64,000 nt of DNA, taken from positions 1-64,000 of the forward strand of contig CAJUCN010000003.1 in NCBI GenBank assembly GCA_910585005.1. The letters are read 5' to 3'. Each line of letters starts with the position of its first letter. Within the stretch, counting starts at the first letter, position 1. Shown here piece after piece: positions 33,195 to 41,929 of the stretch. This DNA is from an uncultured Lachnospiraceae bacterium. Its GTDB lineage: Bacteria; Bacillota; Clostridia; Lachnospirales; Lachnospiraceae. The translations under genes were made by a program, and so were the position numbers. The notes beneath the pieces were generated by a model that searched no databases, had not been told where the DNA came from, and saw only the letters and a program-made list of their open reading frames with translations.

Positions 33195-35366
33195 ATGAAA
33201 AAAGGCAGAGGTGGCTTTACGCTGCCGGGGGAAGCAGGGTATGAGGAATTGACTTTAAAGCTGGCTCAAAAATGGGGTGCGGATGTCATTCGTGACAGTG
33301 ACGGGACAGAGCTTTCGGAAGATATCATCCATGCAGGCTATGGGATCTACTCTACACTCTGTATTATCAGGGATCACAATGAATGGGCGGAGAAGAACAG
33401 GGATAAGCTTCAGCAGACATTTTTGTGTACGGAGCCTGTTACAGCCGTTGATAACAAGAGGGAACAATTGACGGTAGATTTGATGGCAGGCTTTTTTGAG
33501 GAGCAGTTTGAGATTAATGACAGCCCCGCTTCTATGAAATATTGGCAAGTCTATGACAGAACCTCTAATGTTCTTGTCCCTGACCATGACTGGGTTTATG
33601 ATAAGGGACAGGGGACGGTTACGATAGACCATATCATTCCCTGGCATAGGTATACGGTAAGTTTTCTGGCTTTCCGGATCTGGGAAGAGATTTCTATGTA
33701 TAACCATACGACAAATCATTGGGAAAAAGAACATTTATTGCAGGTCGATCCCAGGTATCCTGAAGTGCAGGAATATCTGACGGGATGGATGCGGAAGTGG
33801 TGTGAGAATCATCCGGACACAACGGTAGTCCGTTTTACCTCTTTATTTTATAACTTTGTGTGGGTCTGGGGGGCTTATGAGGAACGCCGCTTTTTGTTTA
33901 CGGATTGGGGATCTTATGATTTTACGGTAAGTGAGCGCGCCCTTGATGAATTTGCCAGGGAATATGGGTATTTTTTAACTGCAGAGGATTTTATCAATCA
34001 GGGAAAGAGACATGTGACTCATATGCCGGGAGATGGCCATAAGGCTGACTGGATGAAGTTTATCAATGATTTTGTTATATCCTTTGGAAAGCGGCTTGTG
34101 GATATTGTGCATGAATACGGAAAAAAGGCGTATGTCTTTTATGACGATAGCTGGGTAGGGTTAGAGCCTTATAATGGCAGGTTTGGGGAATTTGGTTTTG
34201 ACGGATTGATCAAATGTGTTTTTTCCGGTTTTGAGGCAAGGCTGTGCGCCGGAGTGGATGTGCCAGTACATGAATTGAGGCTGCATCCCTATCTGTTTCC
34301 GGTGGGGCTTGGCGGTGCGCCGACTTTTATGGAAGGCGGAGATCCTGCTATGGAGGCTAAGCGGTACTGGAACCGCATCAGGCGGGCCTTGCTGCGGGAT
34401 CCGGTGGACCGGATCGGGCTTGGCGGATATTTGCATTTAACAGAAGGTTTCCCGGAGTTTTGTGATACCATTGAACGGATAACAGAAGAATTTCATATGA
34501 TTCAGGATTTGCATATGGAAGGCGCGCCTTATAGGATCAAAACCAGGGTGGCGGTGCTGCATTATTGGGGAGGGCTGCGTTCATGGACACTTTCGGGGCA
34601 TTTTCATGAGACATACCAGCATGATCTGATCCACATCAATGAGGCTCTTGCAGGGCTTCCGGTAGAGGTATCTTTCCTTTCCTTTGAGGACGTGAAGGAA
34701 GGAAAGCTTGACGGAATAAACGTGGTCATTAATGCCGGTTATGCTGGCAGTGCATGGAGCGGTGGCAACGCTTGGAAAGACGATCAATTAGTGGAAATAC
34801 TGACAAAGTGGGTATATGAGGGAGGCATTTTCCTGGGGGTCAATGAGCCGTCGGCAGTAGGCGGGTACGATACCTATTTTAGAATGTCCCATGTACTTGG
34901 AATCGATGAAGATACGGGAGAGAGAATTTGTCACGGCAAATGGCCCATCAGCGCTGCTGATCCGGAAAAGATTGTTCCGGTGGGGGTTTCTCTTTTGCCA
35001 AGGCAAAATTGTTATCTGACAGAACGGCGGACGAACGTTTTGCTGGAATCGGAAGGGATGCCGATACTGACAGTCCATGATTTTGGAAGTGGAAAGGGGA
35101 TCTATCTGTCTTCCTTCCGGCTTTCGGATGCCAATATAAGACTGCTTTTCCAGTTGATCCGCTATGCCGGCAAAGAAGGGGTTACGGGAATGTATATGAC
35201 GGATAATCCCTATACAGAATGTGCATATTATCCTGATAGCGGAAAGCTGGTGGTGATCAATAATTCGGAAGAGATGCAGCGTGGGAGTGTAGAGACGCAC
35301 AAAGGCACAAAAGAATTTCTTTTAGATGCCTTTGGGAGCGTTGTTATGAATCTTTCATTCCGGTAG
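33195..35366 (+). CDS. GH112 phosphorylase (probably galactosyl-rhamnose type)
   Basis: A 723-residue member of GH112, the beta-galactoside phosphorylases. Family features include KWGADVIRDSDGTEL near the start, the barrel segments FTDWGSYDF and YDDSWVGLEP, and GGLRSWTLSGHFHE. GH112 members split either galacto-/lacto-N-biose or beta-1,4-galactosyl-L-rhamnose, giving galactose 1-phosphate. The rhamnose and pectin context (rhaM, GH105, CE12) favours the galactosyl-rhamnose activity, as in a clostridial relative. Start 33195 follows GGAGGG, 43 nt after the esterase gene. Specificity is inference. Confidence 0.88.
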   Translation: MKKGRGGFTLPGEAGYEELTLKLAQKWGADVIRDSDGTELSEDIIHAGYGIYSTLCIIRDHNEWAEKNRDKLQQTFLCTEPVTAVDNKREQLTVDLMAGFFEEQFEINDSPASMKYWQVYDRTSNVLVPDHDWVYDKGQGTVTIDHIIPWHRYTVSFLAFRIWEEISMYNHTTNHWEKEHLLQVDPRYPEVQEYLTGWMRKWCENHPDTTVVRFTSLFYNFVWVWGAYEERRFLFTDWGSYDFTVSERALDEFAREYGYFLTAEDFINQGKRHVTHMPGDGHKADWMKFINDFVISFGKRLVDIVHEYGKKAYVFYDDSWVGLEPYNGRFGEFGFDGLIKCVFSGFEARLCAGVDVPVHELRLHPYLFPVGLGGAPTFMEGGDPAMEAKRYWNRIRRALLRDPVDRIGLGGYLHLTEGFPEFCDTIERITEEFHMIQDLHMEGAPYRIKTRVAVLHYWGGLRSWTLSGHFHETYQHDLIHINEALAGLPVEVSFLSFEDVKEGKLDGINVVINAGYAGSAWSGGNAWKDDQLVEILTKWVYEGGIFLGVNEPSAVGGYDTYFRMSHVLGIDEDTGERICHGKWPISAADPEKIVPVGVSLLPRQNCYLTERRTNVLLESEGMPILTVHDFGSGKGIYLSSFRLSDANIRLLFQLIRYAGKEGVTGMYMTDNPYTECAYYPDSGKLVVINNSEEMQRGSVETHKGTKEFLLDAFGSVVMNLSFR

Positions 35367-35389
35367 GAAGAAAAACATGGATTTGGCAG

Positions 35390-35421
35390 ATCACAGGGAA
35401 TGAAAATTCCCTGTGATTTTA
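35390..35421. terminator. Bidirectional terminator between GH112 and AraC genes
   Basis: A perfect 12-bp stem (ATCACAGGGAAT / ATTCCCTGTGAT) with a GAAA tetraloop and T-run separates the convergent genes; the AraC stop overlaps its edge. Confidence 0.85.
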
Positions 35422-36381
35422 CCATTCGGGATACATCCATCCTGAATATTCCATGACGGATAAGCTTTGCGCCTGTTTATCTGACTGGAGCATACGGCGT
35501 CTATACTCTCTGGGAGACTGCTGCATACTGCGGAAAAAGCATCGGTTATAACTGGATACGGATTGGAATCCTACAGCTTCCGAAATGCTTAAAATGGATT
35601 TTTCCGTGCTGCAAAGCAAACTACAGGATTTTTGGATCCGTGTGTTATTGACATAATTTAAAGGCGAGATCCGCATGATGGAATGGAAGATCCGCCTGAA
35701 ATGCGTCGGGCTCCAATGACATAAGCCGGCAAGGTATTCAACGCTGAATTGCCGCATATAATTATTTTCAATATAATCTAATGCAGGGGCAATGGACAAA
35801 GGATCTGCTGAATCAGAAAAGCTATTGTCCGATCTGGCCTCTTCATTTTCCCCCTGAGACAACATCCGGTAAATTTCTATGTAAAGAGAAAGGATCAATC
35901 CTTTTGCGGAGAGTTGGTAGCCGGGCCGTTCCCTTTTCAGTTCTTTTATGATCATAGTGACCAATTGGTAAATAGCCGGGTATTGTTCTTTGTTGATAAT
36001 GTATTTAAAGTTCTTAAAGAAATAGGGGAGAAGATCATAATTTTTCCAACTGGAGGGCAGAGTACGGCGCAGTAATTCTTTCGGGTCAATATATAAATAA
36101 GACCATAAGCTTGCACATCCTGGGCTGCTGTATGTGGTATGAGGGACGTTGCGGGGAATAATGGTGATATTGCCTTCTTCAAAGGGGCAGCGTTCTCCGT
36201 AAAACTCCATGAAGCCACTGTCGGAATGACAGATCCCGATTTCCAGACAATTATGAAAGTGGAGCCGGCTGCTGGGGATATCAGATATTTTCCAATGATC
36301 GCCAGTGAGCAGAAAGACTGGAAAGTGTGGGGGAAGATAGTAGTTTCGGTATTCGGTTATAGCATTTACAGTTTTGGGCAT
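35419..36381 (-). CDS. AraC-family transcriptional regulator
   Basis: A 320-residue regulator with an N-terminal cupin-like sensing domain (LHFHNCLEIGICHSDSG, NITIIPRNVPHTTYS) and a C-terminal double HTH (FSVEYLAGLCHWSPTHFRRIFHS, ISEAVGFQSVSSYNRCFFRSMQQSPREYR). Start 36381 (MPKTVNA) follows AAGGAG, 8 nt upstream. It lies between the rhamnogalacturonan enzymes and the LplABC-type importer, and is the likely sugar-responsive activator of both. It is separated from the importer by a terminator. Confidence 0.9.
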   Translation of the reverse strand: MPKTVNAITEYRNYYLPPHFPVFLLTGDHWKISDIPSSRLHFHNCLEIGICHSDSGFMEFYGERCPFEEGNITIIPRNVPHTTYSSPGCASLWSYLYIDPKELLRRTLPSSWKNYDLLPYFFKNFKYIINKEQYPAIYQLVTMIIKELKRERPGYQLSAKGLILSLYIEIYRMLSQGENEEARSDNSFSDSADPLSIAPALDYIENNYMRQFSVEYLAGLCHWSPTHFRRIFHSIMRISPLNYVNNTRIQKSCSLLCSTEKSILSISEAVGFQSVSSYNRCFFRSMQQSPREYRRRMLQSDKQAQSLSVMEYSGWMYPEW

Positions 36382-36523
36382 CTGATATTCTCCTTCAGTA
36401 TAACATGATCCATTCACTTACAGTAGTAACTATATAACCCCTCCAAATGCTAAAATAATTATAAACGATCCAAGAAGAAAAAACTATAAAAATTTATAAA
36501 TTACACGATGGATATGAAAGAAA

Positions 36524-36566
36524 GCGCCGCCCGGTCACCTGTTTTGATGACCGGGCGGCGCCCTTT
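36524..36566. terminator. Terminator of the importer operon
   Basis: A 14-bp GC-rich stem (GCGCCGCCCGGTCA / TGACCGGGCGGCGC) lies just past the solute-binding-protein stop. T-rich stretches flank both sides, so it works on the minus-strand operon and probably in reverse. Confidence 0.9.
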
Positions 36567-36596
36567 TTTATTTGGTTATAAATTGGTTTAAATTAC

Positions 36597-38360
36597 TTAC
36601 TGTAACTTTGTTGTGTTGCCTGCTTTATAAGCTTCCGTTCTCTCGTCAATGATTGCCTGGAATCCGGCATCTAAATATTTCTGGGTCAATTCTTCATACT
36701 TAGCTTCAAATTCTTCCGGCTTACACATGGTTAAAGTATCGTAATACTCTGTCCAAAGGGATGCAAGGGTTCCTGAGTATTCGGATAAAGACTCAAGGGT
36801 TACGGCATAAATGGCATCGGTACAAGCGTAATCGGTTGTGGAGATCTCAAGACGCTTATTGTAAAAATCGATCACATCCTGTGTAAAGTCCTGAGGCAGC
36901 CCGGCAGGGGTTGTTGCTGCAATGATCTCTTCGATAGAACCGGCGTTTCTGCTCTCAATGGTCACGCACCAGTAGTCTTTGCTGTTATTAAATCCCTGTG
37001 TGTAATCGCCTGAGTAATCCTGTACGGATACGGGAAGGCCGTCCACCATGTTGTAGTTTTCGCCTTCTACACCCCATTGCATGGTAAAGAGATTCTCTTC
37101 CTGGGTCATCCATTCCATATACATCCATGCTGCCTTTAATTCATCTTCCGTAGCGGAAGAGGAGAAACCGATGATCATACCAAAGGGATTATCGGTACGG
37201 TATCCGTAGGAACCTGCATATTCCACATCGGCGGGAACGATAGCCAGTTCGGCGTCAGGATTGTTCTCATAGAAGGAATTGAGGAAATCCATGTTTGCGG
37301 AAATATAGTTGCTGTAGTTGAATGCTTTGCCATTGATAAAGTCAGCTTTCCATGTCTCGTCATCCGTGATGTAATACTCAGGGTTGATAATTCCTAAATT
37401 GTATAATTCGTTAGCAGTCTGCAAATATTTTTTCGTAGGCTCCCAGTTCATAGGAACAACGTTGTAATCTCCGTAAACTGCCCATTCTTCCTCGTTTAAA
37501 GGATAGGTTCTGAAACCATAGTTCTGTGTGTCCGCGCCTACAGCAACCATCTTGTTTGCAATAAACGGGGTTCCCGGATGTTCGCAGATGCCTGCATCCA
37601 TGATCTTTTGAAGGGCGTCTACCAAGTCCTCATAGGTTTTGGGAACCTCATTGTATCCCACCTGTTTTAACCAGTCAAGACGTACAAAATTCTGGTAGGT
37701 ATAGGTTGTGTTGTAATAAGGACGCAGAGCCAGGGCAAAATAAGTTTCTCCGGCTAATTCTGTGTAGGAGAGCTGGTTATTATCAACCATTCTCTGATAA
37801 TAAGTAGGCGCTACCTGTGCAAAATCATCCAGGTTGTATGTGGTCAGATACCCATCGTTAGCCCACTGTGCAACTTTAGGATAGTCATATTCCATCAGGA
37901 TGGTTGGCAGATCGTCCGCCGCTGCAAGAAGTGCATAATCTGTCATAACATCTGTCCTGGTAATGGGTATGTATTTTACGGTGATGTTGTATTTGTCACC
38001 AAAGTTTTCCTGAACCCATTTTGTCCAGTAGTTGTCATCAACAGTGGGGACACCTTCTACGCCTCTGTCATAGACAGCTACTTTCAAAGTAATATTGCTG
38101 CCAAAGGCTTCCCAGCTATCAATGCCGGCAGCGCTATCTGCTGCGGGAGCTTCAGAATCATCTGCCGTATCGTCTGTTGCAGTGTCTGTGGCGTTATCAG
38201 TTGCCGCATCGTTTGTAGCGGAGTCGCTTGCTGTTTGTGAATCCTGGGAACTGGATGCTTCTTCCGAAGAACCTTTGCCGCCACAGCCGCTAAGCATTCC
38301 TATGACCATAGATCCGGTTAAAGCAAGTACTAGCACTTTTCGAAGAATGTTTTTCTTCAT
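36597..38360 (-). CDS. ABC sugar-binding lipoprotein (LplA-type)
   Basis: A 587-residue extracellular solute-binding lipoprotein. The signal sequence ends in lipobox MLSGC, then a low-complexity Ser/Asp/Ala/Thr linker (to about residue 70) precedes the binding domain (NITLKVAVYDRG, LPTILMEYDY). Start 38360 follows AAGGAGG; a longer in-frame start lacks a signal. Its large size fits the LplA/YtcQ branch, which binds pectin- or glycan-derived oligosaccharides. It is third in an operon after its two permeases. Confidence 0.92.
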   Translation of the reverse strand: MKKNILRKVLVLALTGSMVIGMLSGCGGKGSSEEASSSQDSQTASDSATNDAATDNATDTATDDTADDSEAPAADSAAGIDSWEAFGSNITLKVAVYDRGVEGVPTVDDNYWTKWVQENFGDKYNITVKYIPITRTDVMTDYALLAAADDLPTILMEYDYPKVAQWANDGYLTTYNLDDFAQVAPTYYQRMVDNNQLSYTELAGETYFALALRPYYNTTYTYQNFVRLDWLKQVGYNEVPKTYEDLVDALQKIMDAGICEHPGTPFIANKMVAVGADTQNYGFRTYPLNEEEWAVYGDYNVVPMNWEPTKKYLQTANELYNLGIINPEYYITDDETWKADFINGKAFNYSNYISANMDFLNSFYENNPDAELAIVPADVEYAGSYGYRTDNPFGMIIGFSSSATEDELKAAWMYMEWMTQEENLFTMQWGVEGENYNMVDGLPVSVQDYSGDYTQGFNNSKDYWCVTIESRNAGSIEEIIAATTPAGLPQDFTQDVIDFYNKRLEISTTDYACTDAIYAVTLESLSEYSGTLASLWTEYYDTLTMCKPEEFEAKYEELTQKYLDAGFQAIIDERTEAYKAGNTTKLQ

Positions 38361-38427
38361 AATAAATCCTCCTTTTAATATGTGATGTATAGTCAATCCG
38401 TTTACGACGGAGAACTATCTGAAATAA

Positions 38428-39351
38428 TTAACCTTTTACTGCTCCTACCATAACGCCCTTTACAAAGTATTTTTGCAAAAAAGGATACACAATAATGATC
38501 GGTATGGTCACGAACATGATGGAAGCGGCTTGGAGCACTTCCGGCGTACTTGTCACTGCCGCAGCCTCAGAAAGGGTAGTTGTCTGGGCTTCTGTGGCGG
38601 AGGCGACCATTTGGTATAATTTGTACTGAACCATTTTTAAGGAATCAGACCTGATATAATACTGGTTATCCGCATAGGCGTTCCAACGGCCGACAGCGTA
38701 AAAAAGCGATAAGCTGGCAATAATCGGCTTGGAGAGCGGCAGGATGATCTGCCATAAAATCTGCAGGTTTGACGCTCCGTCCAAAAATGCCGATTCCTCA
38801 AGGCTGTCGGGAATGCTGCTCTGAAGGTATGTTTTCATGATCAGCATGTTGTAAGGCGAATAAATAAGCGGCCAGATCAGCACCCACATGTTATCTAAAA
38901 GCTTTAAATCTTTGAACAACAGATAAGTGGGGATAAGACCTGCTGAAAAATACATCGGGACCATTAACAGGAACGTGAAAGCGGTCCGGCCTTTTAACCT
39001 TTTTTTGGATAAAGGGTATGCGGCACAGGTACATGCCAACATGCCAAGGGCAGTAAAGATCAATGTTACAATAACGCTGTATATCATGGATCGCACCATG
39101 GAGCCATCTTTAAACAAGGACACATACGCGTCAAAGGTGATATCCTTTGGTATCAGATAAACGGATTTGGCCAATACGGCATTATTGCTTGAAATGGATT
39201 TTGCTGCCAGATAGATAAAAGGCAGAACACAGGTAAGGCATAAAAGCGCCAGAACAAGCATGATCAGTCCGTCGCTGATACGGAATTTATTGATAGCACG
39301 GCTGCCATCGGGCGTTATCTCTTCTATATTTGCTGCTTTCATTTTTGCCAT
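38428..39351 (-). CDS. ABC transporter permease (LplC-type)
   Basis: A 307-residue CUT1 permease with six hydrophobic segments. The EAA loop reads SLEESAFLDGASNLQILWQIILPLSKP. It ends KYFVKGVMVGAVKG, typical of LplC proteins. It lies 12 nt after the first permease and 67 nt ahead of the binding protein on the minus strand. Confidence 0.93.
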   Translation of the reverse strand: MAKMKAANIEEITPDGSRAINKFRISDGLIMLVLALLCLTCVLPFIYLAAKSISSNNAVLAKSVYLIPKDITFDAYVSLFKDGSMVRSMIYSVIVTLIFTALGMLACTCAAYPLSKKRLKGRTAFTFLLMVPMYFSAGLIPTYLLFKDLKLLDNMWVLIWPLIYSPYNMLIMKTYLQSSIPDSLEESAFLDGASNLQILWQIILPLSKPIIASLSLFYAVGRWNAYADNQYYIRSDSLKMVQYKLYQMVASATEAQTTTLSEAAAVTSTPEVLQAASIMFVTIPIIIVYPFLQKYFVKGVMVGAVKG

Positions 39352-39363
39352 TTTGATACCTCC

Positions 39364-40305
39364 TTAAATCAAGCCGTCTTCGCCAAGGGCTTTTGCAAAC
39401 CGGTCGGCTGCAAGTACCAGGATGACTCCGATGACAGATTGGAACACACCAACTGCTGTTGCCATGGAAAACTGTGAATTTCCAAGCCCCTTTTCATAGA
39501 TATAAATGGCAAGCTGGTATTGGAAATCTTTAACCTGTGAGTTGCCGAAAACAGCAAGGCGTTCGTAGTTACTGTTCATGACACGCCCTAAGTTGATGAT
39601 GAGGAGTGTGATGATAGTTGGCTTAATACCCGGAAGGGTAATGTGCCACATACGCTTCCACCTGCCTGCACCGTCAATCATAGCGGCTTCATACAGTTCG
39701 CCGCTGATACTGGTAATTCCGGCAAGATACATGATCGTTCCCCATCCCATGGTCTGCCAAACGCCGATAAGCAGGTAAGTGACCGCCCAATGCCATTTTT
39801 CTGTGAGAAAAGGAACTGCCTCCTGCCCCATATTTGTTAACAATATATTGACCAGACCGCTGCTGGGTTTGAAAAGCTGGTAGGCAACGCTGCCGATAAT
39901 TGCCCAGGAAAGGAAATGGGGCAGATAAAGAACGGTCTGTGACAGTTTTTTGAATTTGGGATAACGAAGCTCATTGAGAAGCAGCGCCAGGAAAATCGGG
40001 ATTGGCGTGCCTATGATCAAATCCAAAAAGTTAAATACCAAGGAATTACGCAGGGCGCGCAGGAAATCAGCATCTTTAAAAATTTTCTTAAAAATGTCCA
40101 GGCCAACCCACTCGCTGCCGGCATAACCTTTTGCCGGTTTGTAGTTCATAAATACCATTCTCATGCCCGGGTATGCGGCATAACTGAAGACAAATACCAA
40201 TACCAGAGGTACTAACAGCAGAAGATATAACTGCCAATCGCGTTTGAAAGCGCTTTTCCATGTTGTTTTCGCCCCTTTGACAGGCGCGGATTTTGGCTTT
40301 GCCAT
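39364..40305 (-). CDS. ABC transporter permease (LplB-type)
   Basis: A 313-residue CUT1 permease with EAA loop ELYEAAMIDGAGRWKRMWHITLPGIKP. Start 40305 (MAKPKSA) follows GGAAGGTG; an upstream in-frame start lacks a site. It is the first gene of the importer operon. No ATPase is encoded, so a shared MsmX-like ATPase elsewhere is implied. The substrate is probably a rhamnogalacturonan oligosaccharide, from the neighbours. Confidence 0.93.
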   Translation of the reverse strand: MAKPKSAPVKGAKTTWKSAFKRDWQLYLLLLVPLVLVFVFSYAAYPGMRMVFMNYKPAKGYAGSEWVGLDIFKKIFKDADFLRALRNSLVFNFLDLIIGTPIPIFLALLLNELRYPKFKKLSQTVLYLPHFLSWAIIGSVAYQLFKPSSGLVNILLTNMGQEAVPFLTEKWHWAVTYLLIGVWQTMGWGTIMYLAGITSISGELYEAAMIDGAGRWKRMWHITLPGIKPTIITLLIINLGRVMNSNYERLAVFGNSQVKDFQYQLAIYIYEKGLGNSQFSMATAVGVFQSVIGVILVLAADRFAKALGEDGLI

Positions 40306-40632
40306 AAAAATCACCTTCCATCCTCTCGTTGTTTTTGTTAATGTTGTACATTTCTTTAACTGATATGCCATTATTGTAGGATAAATTGACAATAAAGTCT
40401 AAGCAATATACTTCTCAAACTATGCAAAAACGACCATTTGCAAAAGAAGGTTTGAAGGGGAGCGGAATGCAATATTACAAGATTTTAGGGCTTTTGTTTT
40501 TAGGGCATTTATATTATAATAGTGATGTTGTGGGTGCACGGGGTATAGAACTGCATAGTGTAGCAGGATAGGAAGAAATGTCAGCGGTATCACCGGCAAT
40601 GATTTGAAATACATGTAAGGGAGAAAAGGAAT
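40306..40632. other. Divergent intergenic region between importer and CofE-like gene
   Basis: This 327-nt gap must hold the promoters of both flanking transcription units. A TATAAT (40515-40520) could serve the + strand gene, but no convincing -35 box is placed for it. A TTGACA at 40386-40391 has only a poorly spaced TATACT behind it. No gene, hairpin or repeat stands out. Confidence 0.4.
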
Positions 40633-41823
40633 ATGGAAAGAAAAGTAGGAACCGTATCAAGAGGGATCCGTTGTCCCATTATCCGGGAGGGCGATGATCT
40701 GGTAAAGATTGTTACAGACAGTGTATTGGAAGCTGCCGCGGCGGAAGGATTCCAGATCCGTGACAGGGATGTGATTGCTGTGACAGAGTCTGTAGTGGCA
40801 AGATCCCAGGGAAATTACGCATCAGTGGAAGCGATTGCCCAGGACGTAAGAGAGAAGCTTGGCGGGGAGACGATTGGTGTGATTTTCCCTATTTTATCCC
40901 GAAACCGTTTTGCAATCTGCCTTCGGGGAATTGCTATGGGGGCAAAAAAGGTGGTGCTGATGCTCAGCTACCCCAGTGATGAAGTGGGAAATGAGCTGGT
41001 TTCCCTGGATCAGTTGGATGAGGCTGGTGTCAATCCTTATAGTGACGTGCTGACGCTGGAAAGATACCGTGAACTTTTTGGAGAGAATAAACATCCTTTC
41101 ACAGGTGTTGATTATGTTTCTTATTACGGGGAACTGATTCAGGAAGCAGGAGCCGAGGTGGAAATTATTTTTGCCAATGACTGCCGCAGTATCCTTCCCT
41201 ATGCCAAAAATGTGCTGAATTGCGATATTCATACAAGAGCGCGCACCAAGAGGCTTTTAAAGGCAGCGGGCGCCGAAGCGGTGATGGGGATGGACGATAT
41301 TCTTACCAACCCTGTTAACGGAAGCGGATGCAATGAAAAATACGGTTTGCTTGGCTCTAACAAATCAACGGAAGACACGATCAAGTTATTCCCCAGGGAA
41401 TGCACAGATCTTGTGATGGATATTCAGAAAGAGATTTTGGACAGAACAGGAAAGCATGTAGAAGTTATGGTATATGGTGACGGCGCTTTCAAAGATCCGG
41501 TTGGGAAGATCTGGGAACTGGCCGATCCCTGCGTATCACCGGCAAGCACGCCAGGGCTTGAGGGGACGCCGAATGAAGTGAAGTTGAAATATCTGGCCGA
41601 CAATGATTTTAAGGATCTGTCAGGAGAAGCGTTGAAGGAAGCAATCTCTAACAGAATCAGGGAAAAGAAAGAGAATCTTGTGGGTGATATGGCATCCCAG
41701 GGAACGACGCCCAGAAAGCTGACGGATCTGATCGGTTCTTTGTGTGACTTGACCAGTGGGTCAGGGGATAAGGGAACGCCAGTGATCTTGATTCAGGGGT
41801 ACTTCGATAACTATGTGAGTTAA
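40633..41823 (+). CDS. CofE-like F420-0:gamma-glutamyl ligase family protein
   Basis: A 396-residue protein with a CofE-like domain. The N-terminus (RDRDVIAVTESVVARSQG) is the family's nucleotide/metal region, and MVYGDGAFKDP lies in the second half. True CofE adds glutamates to coenzyme F420, but F420 is not expected in Lachnospiraceae and no other F420 gene is in the window. The length exceeds archaeal CofE (about 250), with extra C-terminal segments. A related gamma-glutamyl ligase on another acceptor is possible. It is monocistronic, with a terminator after it. Confidence 0.75.
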   Translation: MERKVGTVSRGIRCPIIREGDDLVKIVTDSVLEAAAAEGFQIRDRDVIAVTESVVARSQGNYASVEAIAQDVREKLGGETIGVIFPILSRNRFAICLRGIAMGAKKVVLMLSYPSDEVGNELVSLDQLDEAGVNPYSDVLTLERYRELFGENKHPFTGVDYVSYYGELIQEAGAEVEIIFANDCRSILPYAKNVLNCDIHTRARTKRLLKAAGAEAVMGMDDILTNPVNGSGCNEKYGLLGSNKSTEDTIKLFPRECTDLVMDIQKEILDRTGKHVEVMVYGDGAFKDPVGKIWELADPCVSPASTPGLEGTPNEVKLKYLADNDFKDLSGEALKEAISNRIREKKENLVGDMASQGTTPRKLTDLIGSLCDLTSGSGDKGTPVILIQGYFDNYVS

Positions 41824-41837
41824 CAGTTAAGACAGAT

Positions 41838-41890
41838 GATAAATGAGCCGTCAAAATCGTGCAGACACGAATTTGACGGCTCTGTTTATC
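41838..41890. terminator. Terminator after CofE-like gene
   Basis: A long stem (GAGCCGTCAAA with TTTGACGGCTC, extended by CGTG/CACG inside and GATAAA/TTTATC outside) separates the CofE-like gene from the convergent symporter gene. Confidence 0.85.
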
Positions 41891-41929
41891 GTCTAAGGAG
41901 CGTTCCGTGGGTGAATAAAGGCGGAACAT

